Below are positions 1 through 7,909 of a stretch of DNA of 64,000 nt, one piece after another (the first letter of the stretch is position 1; each line of letters opens with the position of its first letter). Below the pieces are notes generated by a model, which saw only the letters and a program-made list of their open reading frames with translations, ran no database searches and was not told where the DNA came from. Origin of the DNA: Amycolatopsis endophytica. GTDB lineage: Bacteria; Actinomycetota; Actinomycetes; Mycobacteriales; Pseudonocardiaceae. A program made the translations under genes and the position numbers. The stretch covers positions 4,650,001 through 4,714,000 of the forward strand of contig NZ_JACCFK010000001.1 in assembly GCF_013410405.1 (NCBI RefSeq), in the 5' to 3' direction.

Positions 1-1026
1 GGGCGGGCGGTCGGCATCAAGGACGTGGCCCGCGAGCTGGGCATGTCGATCGCCACGGTGTCCCGCGCCATGAACGCGCGCGGCGAGGTCAGCGAGGCCA
101 CCCGCAGGCTGGTGCTGGAGACCGCCGCCTCGCTCGGGTACTCCGCCAACCAGTCCGGGCGCAGCCTCCGGCGCGGTCGCACCGGCACGGTCGCGCTCGT
201 GATGCCGATCCAGACCGCTCGCACGCAGTCCGGCGAGACGTTCTTCCTCAACGTCTCCAACGGTCTGCAGGAAACGCTGCTCGGCCACGGGCTGAACCTG
301 GTGATCCTGCCCTTCGGCTCGGCCGTGCGGCAGGAGCAGTTCCTGCGGGACGTGGTCGACCGGCACGTCGCCGACGCCTACGTGCTCGCCGACACCCAGC
401 GCGCCGACCCGCGGGTGGACTACCTGCTCGCGCAGCGGGTGCCGTTCGTCAGCCTCGGCCGCACCCGTGCGGACGGGTACTCGTGGCTGGACCTCGACTT
501 CGCCGGGGTCGCGGAGCGGTCGGTGCGGCGGCTGGCCGAACGCGGGCACCGGCGCATCGCCGTCGCCACGGCGGACCGGGACGTCAACAGTGACGCCGAG
601 TTCCTGCGCGGCTACCGGGACGCGGTGACCACGCTCGACGTGGACGACGATGACGCCCTCGTGGTGCGGCTGCCCGACAGCCGCGACAACGGCGACCTCC
701 TCGGCGACCGGCTGCTGGCGATGCCGGACCGGCCGACGGCGGTCGTGCTCGCGCAGGAGACGCTGGCGCCCGGGCTGTACCGGTCACTGCGCGGCCACGG
801 CGTGGAGCCCGGCCGGGATCTCGCGGTGATCGGGTTCCGCGAAAATCCGGTGTGCGCACACCTCGTGCCGGCACTGACCTGTTTCCACGTGTCACTGGAG
901 GATTACGGACGGCGGCTGGGCGAGATCGTCCTGGAACGGTTGTCCGCGGCTCCGCCGGCACCGACCCAGGAAGTGTGGCCGATGGAATTGGTGCCGAAAG
1001 AAAGCGATCCGGCGCTGCCTTTCTGA
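1..1026 (+). CDS. LacI-family transcriptional regulator (5' end outside window)
   Basis: LacI/GalR-type repressor: N-terminal helix-turn-helix followed by a periplasmic-binding-protein-like ligand domain, normally dimeric and controlling a nearby sugar or metabolite gene set. The first visible residues, VGIKDVARELGMSIATVSRA, are the family DNA-binding helix pair. They are in frame from base 1, so the true start lies upstream of the window and the GTG at 25 is internal. 341 residues are present, close to full family length (330-350). The effector domain is complete, with GYRDAV, VIGFRENP and a C-terminal dimerisation stretch. The regulated genes are probably outside the window. Family assignment is firm; ligand unknown. 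Confidence 0.93.
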   Translation, partial: GRAVGIKDVARELGMSIATVSRAMNARGEVSEATRRLVLETAASLGYSANQSGRSLRRGRTGTVALVMPIQTARTQSGETFFLNVSNGLQETLLGHGLNLVILPFGSAVRQEQFLRDVVDRHVADAYVLADTQRADPRVDYLLAQRVPFVSLGRTRADGYSWLDLDFAGVAERSVRRLAERGHRRIAVATADRDVNSDAEFLRGYRDAVTTLDVDDDDALVVRLPDSRDNGDLLGDRLLAMPDRPTAVVLAQETLAPGLYRSLRGHGVEPGRDLAVIGFRENPVCAHLVPALTCFHVSLEDYGRRLGEIVLERLSAAPPAPTQEVWPMELVPKESDPALPF

Positions 1027-1205
1027 TCTCAAAACGGCCCGCGGGCAGGGGAGTAGCAATACTGTCACGAAGCGACAGAAATGCTGCTGGGCCTGCTGAA
1101 AGTCTCGGGTTCGAAGATCGGCGCGGACCCCGTTAAACTGTGGCTCTGGTCACCGTTTGGTGATATCCCCGTTGCCCGTTCGTAATCTGGCTTAGGCCTT
1201 GCGGA

Positions 1206-1229
1206 GACGAGGAATCCCCCGTTCTCGTC
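1206..1229 (+). other. leader hairpin upstream of transglycosylase gene
   Basis: GACGAG (1206-1211) and CTCGTC (1224-1229) can pair across a 12-nt loop within the 276-bp leader (1027-1302) of the secreted transglycosylase gene. Some actinobacterial cell-wall hydrolase leaders carry c-di-AMP riboswitches, but I could not recognise the conserved core here, so only a hairpin is claimed. Confidence 0.25.
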
Positions 1230-1302
1230 ATCGTGTGCGCCCCCATCGGTCGGCCCCCGACGACCGGTGCGGATGAACGTCGAACAAGGAGACTCCCCCT
1301 CA

Positions 1303-2085
1303 ATGGGAAGCCATAATTCAACATCGCGTGTTCCCCGGAAGGTGGCCCTGTTTCCCCCGAACAGGAGCCGCACACGGCACGCGGTGAAACCCCGAAATCT
1401 GAACCGGTTCGGTGCGCGCACGTCCGTTTCCGCCGGTCTGCTGATGATGTCCGTGGCAGGCTCCGCGAGCCCGCTCGCCATGGCCAGCACCAACGACGAC
1501 GCCGCCCAGCCGGCGCCGGCCACCGAGGCGGCCCCGGCCGCCGCTGCCGCTGCCGTCGCGGCGCCGTTGCCGGTCCTCGGCCCGCCGTCGACGTGGGTGG
1601 TGACACCACCGGCGCCGCTCCTGACCATCCCCGCCGCCCCCGACCCGGGTTCGGCCGAACCCGCGGCGGCGGAGCCCGCGGCGGCCGAACCCGCCGCTGC
1701 GGCGCCGGAGGTCTTCGACACCACCGGTGACCGGCTCGCCGGCTGGATCAACGAGGCCATCCACGTCATGCGCGACAACGGCGTGCCGGTGTCCGGAAAG
1801 GACGTCCGGGCGATCCGCACCGTGGTCGACAAGGAGTCCAACGGCGATCCGACGGCCGTGAACCGGTGGGACAGCAACTGGCGCGCCGGCCACCCGTCGA
1901 AGGGCCTGATGCAGTGCATCGACTCGACCTTCCGGGCGCACAAGCTGCCGGGACACGACGACATCATGAACCCGGTGGACAACATCATCGCCGGGACCCG
2001 CTACACGATCAGCCGCTACGGCGGTTTCGACAAGCACCCGGGCCTGAAGTCCATTCTGAAGGGCAACGGCTACCGCGGCTACTGA
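1303..2085 (+). CDS. secreted SLT-domain lytic transglycosylase
   Basis: 260-residue exported peptidoglycan hydrolase. A basic N-terminus and hydrophobic segment (about residues 42-60, ending near SPLAMAS) look like a long signal peptide. A low-complexity Ala/Pro/Glu linker (about 62-136) probably spans the wall. The C-terminal domain (about 140-260) is SLT/goose-lysozyme-like: DKESNGDP supplies the catalytic Glu178, followed by SKGLMQ, the TF turn, NPVDNIIAGTRY and the terminal RYGG. Start choice: ATG 1303 has AAGGAG at 1286-1291; an in-frame GTG at 1267 lacks this spacing. It stands alone between a LacI gene and a strong terminator. Substrate (cleavage of MurNAc-GlcNAc bonds) is by family. 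Confidence 0.88.
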   Translation: MGSHNSTSRVPRKVALFPPNRSRTRHAVKPRNLNRFGARTSVSAGLLMMSVAGSASPLAMASTNDDAAQPAPATEAAPAAAAAAVAAPLPVLGPPSTWVVTPPAPLLTIPAAPDPGSAEPAAAEPAAAEPAAAAPEVFDTTGDRLAGWINEAIHVMRDNGVPVSGKDVRAIRTVVDKESNGDPTAVNRWDSNWRAGHPSKGLMQCIDSTFRAHKLPGHDDIMNPVDNIIAGTRYTISRYGGFDKHPGLKSILKGNGYRGY

Positions 2086-2089
2086 CGCA

Positions 2090-2126
2090 CACCGCGGGTC
2101 CGTCCACACCGGACGGGCCCGCGGTG
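2090..2126 (+). terminator. hairpin terminator after transglycosylase gene
   Basis: Arms CACCGCGGGTCCGTCC (2090-2105) and GGACGGGCCCGCGGTG (2111-2126) pair over 16 bp with one G-U and a 5-nt loop, starting a few bases after the stop codon. There is no T-run, as is common for high-GC terminators. Confidence 0.8.
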
Positions 2127-2130
2127 TCCG

Positions 2131-2310
2131 GTGCGGGATTTCGTGCTCCGCACCGCCTTCGCCTCGACGGCGACTCCGCTGCGCGTCGAAAAGGACGTCG
2201 GCGAGGGACGGATCGAGGCGCGCGACCACCGGCGGCACGGCCACGAGGCGATGTGCGACCTGCTCGCCGAAGTGGGCGGGCACCTGTCGTGCCGCACCGA
2301 GCTGCTCTAG
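2131..2310 (+). pseudogene. unrecognised 59-codon open frame, possible gene remnant
   Basis: An open frame from GTG 2131 to TAG 2308-2310 with strongly GC-biased third positions, as in real genes here. The 59-residue product (beginning VRDFVLRTAF, ending CRTELL) resembles no family I know. No ribosome site is visible, and the frame begins right after a terminator, so it is more likely the 3' end of a lost gene than a functional small protein. It abuts the convergent VOC gene. Confidence 0.35.
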
Positions 2311-2684
2311 CCGCCGTAAGGTTTGGTGATGATCTCCAGCCGGTGGCCGTTCGGGTCGTTCCAGTAGACGCCCCGGCCGCCGTCGTTGTGGTTGATGCGG
2401 CCCGGCTCCCGCCCGTACGGATCGGCCCAGTAGTCCAGCGACCGCGCCGTGATCCGCTCGAAGATGCGGTCGAACTCCTCGTCGTCGACGAGGAAGGCGT
2501 AGTGCTGCGGGTGCACCGGCTCGTCGGTGCCGATCACGTCCAGCGACACCTCGTTGGAGGTCTGCACGACGAGGAACGGGCCGTAGGGCACCGCGTCCGG
2601 CAGGCCGAGGACGTCGGTCAGGAACTTCGCCGTCTCCTCCCTGTCCCGTGCCTCGACGATCGTGTGGTTCAGCTGCACGGCCAT
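2307..2684 (-). CDS. VOC (glyoxalase/bleomycin-resistance) family protein
   Basis: 125-residue single-domain vicinal-oxygen-chelate protein: NHTIVEARD at the N-terminus, the central YAFLVDDEEFD strand, and the C-terminal GRGVYWNDPNGHRLEI, which carries the usual metal-ligand Glu. Such proteins dimerise to form metal-dependent lyases, dioxygenases or drug-binding proteins; the substrate cannot be deduced. The start at 2684 is set by GGGAGGGA just upstream (2691-2698 on the complementary strand); the longer frame to 2792 has no such site. Monocistronic, convergent with the remnant at 2131-2310. Confidence 0.85.
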   Translation of the reverse strand: MAVQLNHTIVEARDREETAKFLTDVLGLPDAVPYGPFLVVQTSNEVSLDVIGTDEPVHPQHYAFLVDDEEFDRIFERITARSLDYWADPYGREPGRINHNDGGRGVYWNDPNGHRLEIITKPYGG

Positions 2685-2854
2685 GTCCGTTCCCTCCCGC
2701 GCGGTTCCGGTGTGACACCGAATGTAGCGCGGTCCGGGCCGACGGGATGACCATCGAGCGTCCCGCGGTTTCGCGCTGCGCCGACGCGTCAACGGCTTGA
2801 CCTTCGAGCCGGTCGAAGCCCCACGATGAGGGCTCGACCACGAAGGAGAAGCTC

Positions 2855-3346
2855 ATGCGCACCGACCCGATCATGGACGCCATCGGCCACGCCGTCACCG
2901 ACGGCAGGGCGGGCGACGCCGCCGGCGCCCGCCGCAGGCTCCTCGGCCTGTGGTCCACGATCGGTGTCCTGGGGGACCCGCTGCACCGTTGCACGCTCGC
3001 GCACTACCTGGCTGATTTGTGCGACCACCCCGCCGAGGCCCTGACCTGGGACGTCCGGGCACTGGACGCCGCCGACGCGGTCAGCGAGCAGCGCGTGCAG
3101 GAGCACCAGGCGGACCTGCACATCGCCGGCTTCTACCCGTCACTGCACCTCAACCTGGCCGACAACCACCGCAGGCTGCACTCGTTCCCCGCGGCGGCCG
3201 ACCACATCGAGGCAGCACGACGGCACGCGCCGGACCTCCCCGAAGGCCCCTACGGTGACCTCCTCCGCGGGGCCATCGACGAGGTCGCCGAGGCGATCAC
3301 CCGGCGCGACGCGACGAAGCGAGCGCCGGCGCCCGCGGCGGGGTAG
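2855..3346 (+). CDS. TPR-like helical protein of unknown function
   Basis: 163 residues, almost wholly alpha-helical by composition, with helical pairs such as AGARRRLLGLWSTIG and SLHLNLADNHRRLHSF that read like tetratricopeptide repeats; it would act as a soluble protein-binding scaffold. ATG 2855 is preceded by GAAGGAGAA at 2842-2850. It has no signal peptide or membrane segment. It is divergent from the VOC gene (170 bp between starts) and convergent with the next gene (3-bp gap). TPR similarity is by eye. Confidence 0.7.
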   Translation: MRTDPIMDAIGHAVTDGRAGDAAGARRRLLGLWSTIGVLGDPLHRCTLAHYLADLCDHPAEALTWDVRALDAADAVSEQRVQEHQADLHIAGFYPSLHLNLADNHRRLHSFPAAADHIEAARRHAPDLPEGPYGDLLRGAIDEVAEAITRRDATKRAPAPAAG

Positions 3347-3349
3347 CGG

Positions 3350-3742
3350 TCAGAACTCGTCGCCGGCCGAGAGTTCCTTTTCGAAGGCGTCGGCCTGCGC
3401 CACGATCGACAGCAGGGGCCGCTCGAACTCCTCCCGCAGGTGCAGCGACGTCAGCGGCACGGTGTGCTTGATCAGCGCCACGCGGTCCACGATCGCGGCG
3501 CCGCCCACCGTCGCGCGGCCCGCCAGTTCCAGCAGGCGGCGCAGGTCGATCTTGTCGGCCCAGCCCACCGCCGACGAGATCTCCGCCCATTCGGCGCCGT
3601 CGTGGTCGGGCAGGTGGTGCACGGTCACCTGCTGCGTGCGGCCGCCGTCCGTGTCCAGCCGGAACCGCAGCCAGTCCTCGCTCTCTTCGAGCACCTCGTA
3701 CCGGATGCGCACGTAGTTGATCACGTCGGTCCAGATGGTCAC
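3350..3742 (-). CDS. conserved hypothetical protein, 130 aa
   Basis: A 130-residue soluble protein (MTIWTDVINYVRIRYEV... ELSAGDEF) with an alternating strand pattern in the first half (WLRFRLDTDG, TQQVTVHHLP, WAEISSAVG) and helices in the second. The shape recalls small secretion-chaperone-like folds (YbjN/CesT type) but no diagnostic motif is present. Start at 3742, just below a perfect 15-bp inverted repeat. Function not recognised. Confidence 0.65.
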   Translation of the reverse strand: MTIWTDVINYVRIRYEVLEESEDWLRFRLDTDGGRTQQVTVHHLPDHDGAEWAEISSAVGWADKIDLRRLLELAGRATVGGAAIVDRVALIKHTVPLTSLHLREEFERPLLSIVAQADAFEKELSAGDEF

Positions 3743-3784
3743 CCTCGCCGCCTCTCGCCGCTCGACACGGGCGCCAGCCTAGCG

Positions 3785-3830
3785 GTCCCCGGCGCCGGTT
3801 CGCCGGAGTCATGCCACCGGCGCCGGGGAC
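3785..3830. terminator. perfect 15-bp inverted repeat between minus-strand genes
   Basis: GTCCCCGGCGCCGGT (3785-3799) and ACCGGCGCCGGGGAC (3816-3830) are exact reverse complements around a 16-nt loop. The element lies 144 bp beyond the 3' end of the aldo-keto reductase remnant and 43 bp before the start of the 3742 gene, so it is probably the terminator of the former. A regulatory role for the latter cannot be excluded. The rest of 3743-3973 shows nothing else. Confidence 0.6.
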
Positions 3831-3973
3831 GGGCGAGGCGGGACCGGCCGGCGCGGGGAGGGACCCCAGGACCGGGTACGGCCGTGCTCGGGCGCCGCCG
3901 CGGCCAGCCGCCGGTCCACCGTGGACTGTGGGTGTCCACCGGATCCCGTTCCGCGTGGTCTCTCCCGCACCTG

Positions 3974-4552
3974 CTACATGTCGTGCTCCCAGCTGCCGCG
4001 CGTGTCGACGTCCGCGGCATCCGCCAGTGCCTCCAGCTCCGCGATCTCCTCGCCGGCGAGGTCGATGCCAAGGGCTCGGACCAGCCCGTCGAGGTGACCC
4101 GCCTTCGTGACCCCGATGATCGGGGTGGTGCCCTTGGCGATGGCCCAGGCGGTGGCGACGTCGGCGGCGGACGCGCCCCGGTCCTCGCCGATCGCTGCCA
4201 TCCGGTTCGTCAGCGCCCGGAGCCGGGGCAGCATGCAGTTGTACACGGCCCGGCTGCTGCCCGCCGGCATCGGATGCGCCGGACTGTACCTGCCGGTCAG
4301 CGCCCCTTGCTCGAGGACCAGGTAGGAGAAGAACCGCACGTCGTGCGCGCGGCAGTGATCGAGAATGCCCGCACGCTCGGAGCTCCGGTACAGGAGGCTG
4401 TAGTGGTTCTGGACCGCCTCCACGCGGAACCCGGCCTCGCCGAGGATCCGGTCGGTCAGCGCGATCTCCGTCAAGTTGTGGTTCGAGACGCCGACATGCC
4501 TGATCCTGCCGCTCTCCAGCAGCGGAATCAGCAGCGGCGTCCACTTGGCCAA
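3974..4552 (-). pseudogene. aldo/keto reductase, C-terminal part only
   Basis: About 190 residues of an NADPH-dependent aldo/keto reductase, starting mid-barrel at LAKWTPLLIPLLESGRIRHV and continuing through VGVSNHN, QNHYSLL, a Leu-rich helix and the cofactor-phosphate region GTTPIIGVTKAGH. The N-terminal half with the catalytic Asp-Tyr-Lys-His set is absent. Upstream the frame runs directly into out-of-frame sequence of a short-chain dehydrogenase, so a deletion with its junction near 4545-4556 removed the 5' half. A 202-codon ORF from 4582 remains open, but it cannot encode an active barrel. Confidence 0.85.
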
Positions 4553-4914
4553 TCGAAGATCCGCTCGGTCACGTCGTCCCACGCCGCGGGCACGCAGATC
4601 CCGGCGTTGGCGACGACGACGTCCAGCCCGCCCAGCTCCGCCACCCCGGCGTCGACGGCCTCGCGCAGCTTCGCCAGGTCCCGCACGTCCGCCCGCACCC
4701 GCACGGCCCGGCGCCCGGTCTTTTCCACCAGGCTCACGGTCTCGTCGAGATCCGCGGGTGTGGGGGAGGCGTAGGCGACGCTGGGCAGCGTGTCCGCGAT
4801 GTCCACCACGATCACGTCGGCGCCCTCGTGCGCCAGCCGCACCGCGTCCGCCCGGCCCTGACCGCGCGCCGCACCGGTCACCAGGGCGACCTTGCCCGCG
4901 ACCCGTCCCGCCAC
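4528..4914 (-). pseudogene. short-chain dehydrogenase, N-terminal part only
   Basis: Residues 1-122 are a normal SDR N-terminus: VALVTGAARGQGRADAVRLA (NAD-binding glycine motif), VVDIADTLP and VVANAGICVPAAWDDVT. The longer loop after VDIAD resembles mycofactocin-coupled SDRs. After ERIFDW the frame shifts into aldo-keto reductase DNA and stops six codons later, so the catalytic Tyr-x-x-x-Lys half is missing. GTG 4914 keeps a good ribosome site (GAGGAG), so a truncated peptide may still be made. Divergent from the 5058 transporter. Confidence 0.85.
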
Positions 4915-4970
4915 CGTGTGTCTCCTCGTCTCCCGTGCCGTCGCGGGGCTTCGCCGAGCGTGGGCCTGAG

Positions 4971-4996
4971 TGAGTACTCAGTCAAGGCGCCTTGAC
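4971..4996. promoter_or_regulatory. two abutting palindromes in divergent promoter
   Basis: TGAGTACTCA (4971-4980) is a perfect 10-bp palindrome and GTCAAGGCGCCTTGAC (4981-4996) a perfect 16-bp palindrome directly next to it. They lie between the truncated SDR and the MHS transporter. TTGACG at 4992-4997 could be a -35 box for the transporter, with GATCCT 17 bp later as a weak -10, so a repressor bound here would block transcription. TGAGTACTCA resembles TetR-type operators; the cognate regulator is not obvious nearby. Confidence 0.55.
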
Positions 4997-5057
4997 GGTT
5001 GTCCGTGCCGGTGCGATCCTTCGACGCATATCAGGGACTCTGATGATTGGTGGTTCG

Positions 5058-6344
5058 ATGACGCACCAGCAAGCCGTCCCCGTGCAGGACTCCGGCAGCC
5101 GCGAAGCGCGCCGGGTGGCCGTCGCGAGTTTCGTGGGCACCGCCATCGAGTGGTACGACTTCTTCCTCTACGGCGCGGCCGCCGCGCTCGTCTTCGGACC
5201 CCAGTTCTTTCCCGCGAGCGACCCTTCGATCAGCCAGCTCGCCGCCCTGACCACGTTCGCGGTCGGCTTCCTGGCCCGGCCGATCGGCGGGATCGTCGCC
5301 GGTCATTTCGGCGACCGGATCGGCCGCAAGCGGATGCTCGTCATCTCGCTGCTGATCATGGGCATGGCCACGGTGCTGGTCGGGCTCCTGCCCACCTACG
5401 CCCAGATCGGCGTCGCCGCACCGATCCTGCTCGTCGTCCTGCGGCTCGCGCAGGGTGTGGGTGTCGGCGCGGAATGGGGCGGCGCCGCGCTGATGGCGGT
5501 CGAACACGCGCCGCCGTCCCGCCGCGGGCTCTACGGCGCGGCACCGCAACTGGGCGTTCCGGCGGGGGCGATCGTGGCGAACCTCGTGCTGCTGGTGGCG
5601 TCCACGTCCACGCGGGAGGCATTCGTCGACTGGGGCTGGCGGCTGGGTTTCCTGGTCAGCTTCGTACTGGTGGTCTTCGGCCTGGTGATCCGGCGGCGCC
5701 TCACCGAAAGCCCCCTGTTCGCCGAAGCCGCCCGGCACCGGCCCGCCCGCGTGCCGCTGCTGGAGGTGCTGCGCGACCACCCGCTCGCCGTGCTGCGCTC
5801 GGTGTTCGTGACCGGCGCGTCCACCGCGATGGGCTACATCATCCTCACCTACATCCTGTCCTACGGCACGGCCGAGGTCGGGTACTCACGCAACGCGCTG
5901 CTGGTCGTCGTGATCCTCACCAGTGTCGTGCAGCTCGGCGCGATCTACGGGCTCTCCGGCATGGCCGACCGCTACGGCAGGCGCAAGGTGATCGCCGCGG
6001 GCGCGATCGCCCAGGCCGTGGTGGCGCTGCTGTTCTTCCTCGTGTTCGACACCGGGGTGTTCGTGCTGGCGCTGGTCGCGTGCGTCGTCGCGGTGATCAC
6101 CGTGTCGGCCCAGTACGGGCCGCTGCCCGCGCTGCTGTCCGACCAGTTCCCCACCCGGATCCGCTACAGCGGCGTGTCGCTGGGCTACCAGCTGGGCAAC
6201 GTCGTCGGCGGCGGGCTCGCGCCGGTGCTGGCGACCGCGATCTTCGCCGCGTCCGGCAGTTCCCTGCTGGTCGGCGCCTACCTGGCAGGCATGGCGCTGC
6301 TCGCGCTGGTCGCCGTCGCCTGCACCCCGAGGGCCGGCGCGTGA
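5058..6344 (+). CDS. MHS-type major facilitator, organic-acid:H+ symporter
   Basis: 428-residue integral membrane transporter of the metabolite:H+ symporter branch: GTAIEWYDFFLYG in TM1, the loop 2-3 signature GHFGDRIGRKRMLV, RLAQGVGVGAEWGGAAL in TM4, WRLGFLVSF before the central loop, and DRYGRRKV in loop 8-9. Twelve hydrophobic segments are visible. Typical substrates are dicarboxylates, shikimate, proline/betaine or aromatic acids; the actual one cannot be read. ATG 5058 is chosen over the ORF start at 4992 because family members begin just before TM1. It is divergent from a disrupted SDR/AKR locus, which may have metabolised its substrate. Confidence 0.9.
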   Translation: MTHQQAVPVQDSGSREARRVAVASFVGTAIEWYDFFLYGAAAALVFGPQFFPASDPSISQLAALTTFAVGFLARPIGGIVAGHFGDRIGRKRMLVISLLIMGMATVLVGLLPTYAQIGVAAPILLVVLRLAQGVGVGAEWGGAALMAVEHAPPSRRGLYGAAPQLGVPAGAIVANLVLLVASTSTREAFVDWGWRLGFLVSFVLVVFGLVIRRRLTESPLFAEAARHRPARVPLLEVLRDHPLAVLRSVFVTGASTAMGYIILTYILSYGTAEVGYSRNALLVVVILTSVVQLGAIYGLSGMADRYGRRKVIAAGAIAQAVVALLFFLVFDTGVFVLALVACVVAVITVSAQYGPLPALLSDQFPTRIRYSGVSLGYQLGNVVGGGLAPVLATAIFAASGSSLLVGAYLAGMALLALVAVACTPRAGA

Positions 6345-6351
6345 GCAGGCG

Positions 6352-6831
6352 CTACTCGCCCGCGCCGTTCGTCAGCGCGCGCTGACCGGTGGCGTAGGAG
6401 GCGAGCGACTCGTAGCCGTCCTCCAGGTCGAGGCGGAAGGCCGCGCGGCGGCGGTCGTCCATTCCGGCCAGCATGCGGGCCTCGAACCCGCGGACCAGGG
6501 GAGTGCATTCGTCCAGCACCGCGCGGCCCCGGTCGGTGAGCGCGGCGAGGAGGACGCGACGGTTGCGGGGGTCCTCCTCGCGCTGGATCAGGCCGTACTT
6601 CTCCAGCGTGAGCACCATGGTGTGCATGGTCTGCGGGCGCACGAACGAGCGGCGCGCCAGCTGCGCCGAGGACAGCCGGTTCCGGTGCCGCAACGCGGTC
6701 AGCGCGGTGTACTGCAGGGTGGTCAGCCCGAACGGCCGCAGCGCCTCGTCCATGAGCGAGCGGATCACCAGCTCCAGCCGCTTGACCAGGTAGAGCGTCA
6801 GTGGAGCGTCGTCGCCGTCCTCAGTCACCAC
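6352..6831 (-). CDS. MarR-family transcriptional regulator
   Basis: 159-residue winged-helix repressor: helices around LVKRLELVIRSLMDEAL, recognition region LSSAQLARRSFVRPQTMHTM, wing DPRNRRVLLAALTDRG, and C-terminal dimerisation helices. It probably binds the intergenic region shared with the divergent SDR gene, where a 9-bp inverted repeat is present (6844-6899). Start is GTG 6831 or GTG 6828. Ends 7 bp from the convergent transporter. Ligand unknown. Confidence 0.88.
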   Translation of the reverse strand: MVTEDGDDAPLTLYLVKRLELVIRSLMDEALRPFGLTTLQYTALTALRHRNRLSSAQLARRSFVRPQTMHTMVLTLEKYGLIQREEDPRNRRVLLAALTDRGRAVLDECTPLVRGFEARMLAGMDDRRRAAFRLDLEDGYESLASYATGQRALTNGAGE

Positions 6832-6843
6832 TCCATGCTGCCA

Positions 6844-6899
6844 CGTGTCCGGAGTGGACCCGCTGGACTGCCGGTGCCGCCTGGCGGGTACCGGACACG
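6844..6899. promoter_or_regulatory. inverted repeat in marR/SDR divergent promoter
   Basis: CGTGTCCGG (6844-6852) and CCGGACACG (6891-6899) are perfect inverted repeats 38 bp apart in the 85-bp gap between the MarR gene and the SDR gene. They are candidate half-sites or paired sites for the adjacent MarR protein. Confidence 0.35.
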
Positions 6900-6916
6900 G
6901 GAGGAGAGGAGCCGCC

Positions 6917-7906
6917 ATGCCGAAACCGCTGTCCGAGCAGGTGGCCGTCATCGCCGGGGCGTCGAGCGGGATCGGGCGTGCCAGTGCGCTCGCCTTCGCG
7001 CGGCGCGGAGCGCGGGTGGTGTGCGCGGCCCGCGGTGCGGAGGCCCTGGAATCGCTGGTGCGCGAGATCCGCGACGGCGGCGGGCAGGCCGTGGCCGTGC
7101 CCACCGATGTCGCCGATCCGGCGGCGGTCCGCGCACTCGCGGCGGCGGCCGAACGCGAGTTCGGGCACGTCGACACCTGGGTGAACGCCGCCGCGGTCGC
7201 CGTGTTCGGCTACGTCGAGGAGATCAGCGACGAGGAGTTCGACCGCGTGATGCGGGTCAACTTCCTCGGCCACGTGCACGGCGTCAAGGCGGCGCTGCCC
7301 GCGCTGCGCCGCGCCGGTGGCGGCGTGATCATCGGCATCGCCTCGGTCGAGGGGGTGCGGTCGGTGCCCCTGCACGCGCCCTACACGGCGAGCAAGTTCG
7401 CGTTGCGCGGCTTCTACGACACGGTCCGGGTGGAACTCGCCCAGCGCGGCGACCCGGTCACGGTGACCACGATCCTGCCCGCCGCGATCGACACCCCGTT
7501 CTTCGAACACGCCCGCAGCAAACTCGGCGCACTGCCGAAACCGCCGCCGCCGGTGTACGCCCCGGAGGGCGTCGCGGACAGCATCGTGTTCGCCGCGGAG
7601 CACCCGCGCCGCGAGATCGCGGTCGGCGGGGCGGCGCTGGCGTTCTTCCTCGGTCAGCGGCTGTCACCGGCACTGACCGACGCGGTGTTGTCGGTGCGCC
7701 GGCTCGGTTCGCAGGCGTTCCGCAACGACCGCCCGGACAACGGAGTCGACAATGTGGACACTCCGGTGGCGGAGTCCGGCCGGGTGCGGGGGAGCGGGTC
7801 CGGCCGGGTGTTCCGGGCCGGGCTGGTCAGCCGGCTGCTCGCCCGCCTGCCACGCCCCGGCGAGCTGGCCACGGCGGCGGTGTCGGGGTTGAACCGGCGG
7901 CGCTGA
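6917..7906 (+). CDS. short-chain dehydrogenase/reductase, 329 aa
   Basis: Classical NAD(P)-dependent SDR: GASSGIGRASALAFARRGAR (cofactor loop), VNAAAVAVFG (NAG-like), IGIASVEGVRS with the catalytic Ser, and YTASKFALRGF with the catalytic Tyr/Lys. Core ends near residue 240; the extra 90-residue tail (helical, then Arg-rich, ending GLNRRR) is longer than usual and may contact membrane or partner. GAGGAGAGGAG precedes ATG 6917. Divergent from a MarR regulator that likely controls it. Substrate unknown. Confidence 0.9.
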   Translation: MPKPLSEQVAVIAGASSGIGRASALAFARRGARVVCAARGAEALESLVREIRDGGGQAVAVPTDVADPAAVRALAAAAEREFGHVDTWVNAAAVAVFGYVEEISDEEFDRVMRVNFLGHVHGVKAALPALRRAGGGVIIGIASVEGVRSVPLHAPYTASKFALRGFYDTVRVELAQRGDPVTVTTILPAAIDTPFFEHARSKLGALPKPPPPVYAPEGVADSIVFAAEHPRREIAVGGAALAFFLGQRLSPALTDAVLSVRRLGSQAFRNDRPDNGVDNVDTPVAESGRVRGSGSGRVFRAGLVSRLLARLPRPGELATAAVSGLNRRR

Positions 7907-7909
7907 CGG

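Noticed and set aside
1027..1302. c-di-AMP (ydaO-type) riboswitch upstream of the transglycosylase gene
   Set aside because: Such elements precede wall-hydrolase genes in actinobacteria, but I could not find the conserved core in this leader; only a short hairpin is visible.
2811..2853. Upstream extension of the TPR-like protein from plus-strand ATG or GTG codons before 2855
   Set aside because: ATG 2855 has an ideal GAAGGAG site; upstream candidates are in other frames.
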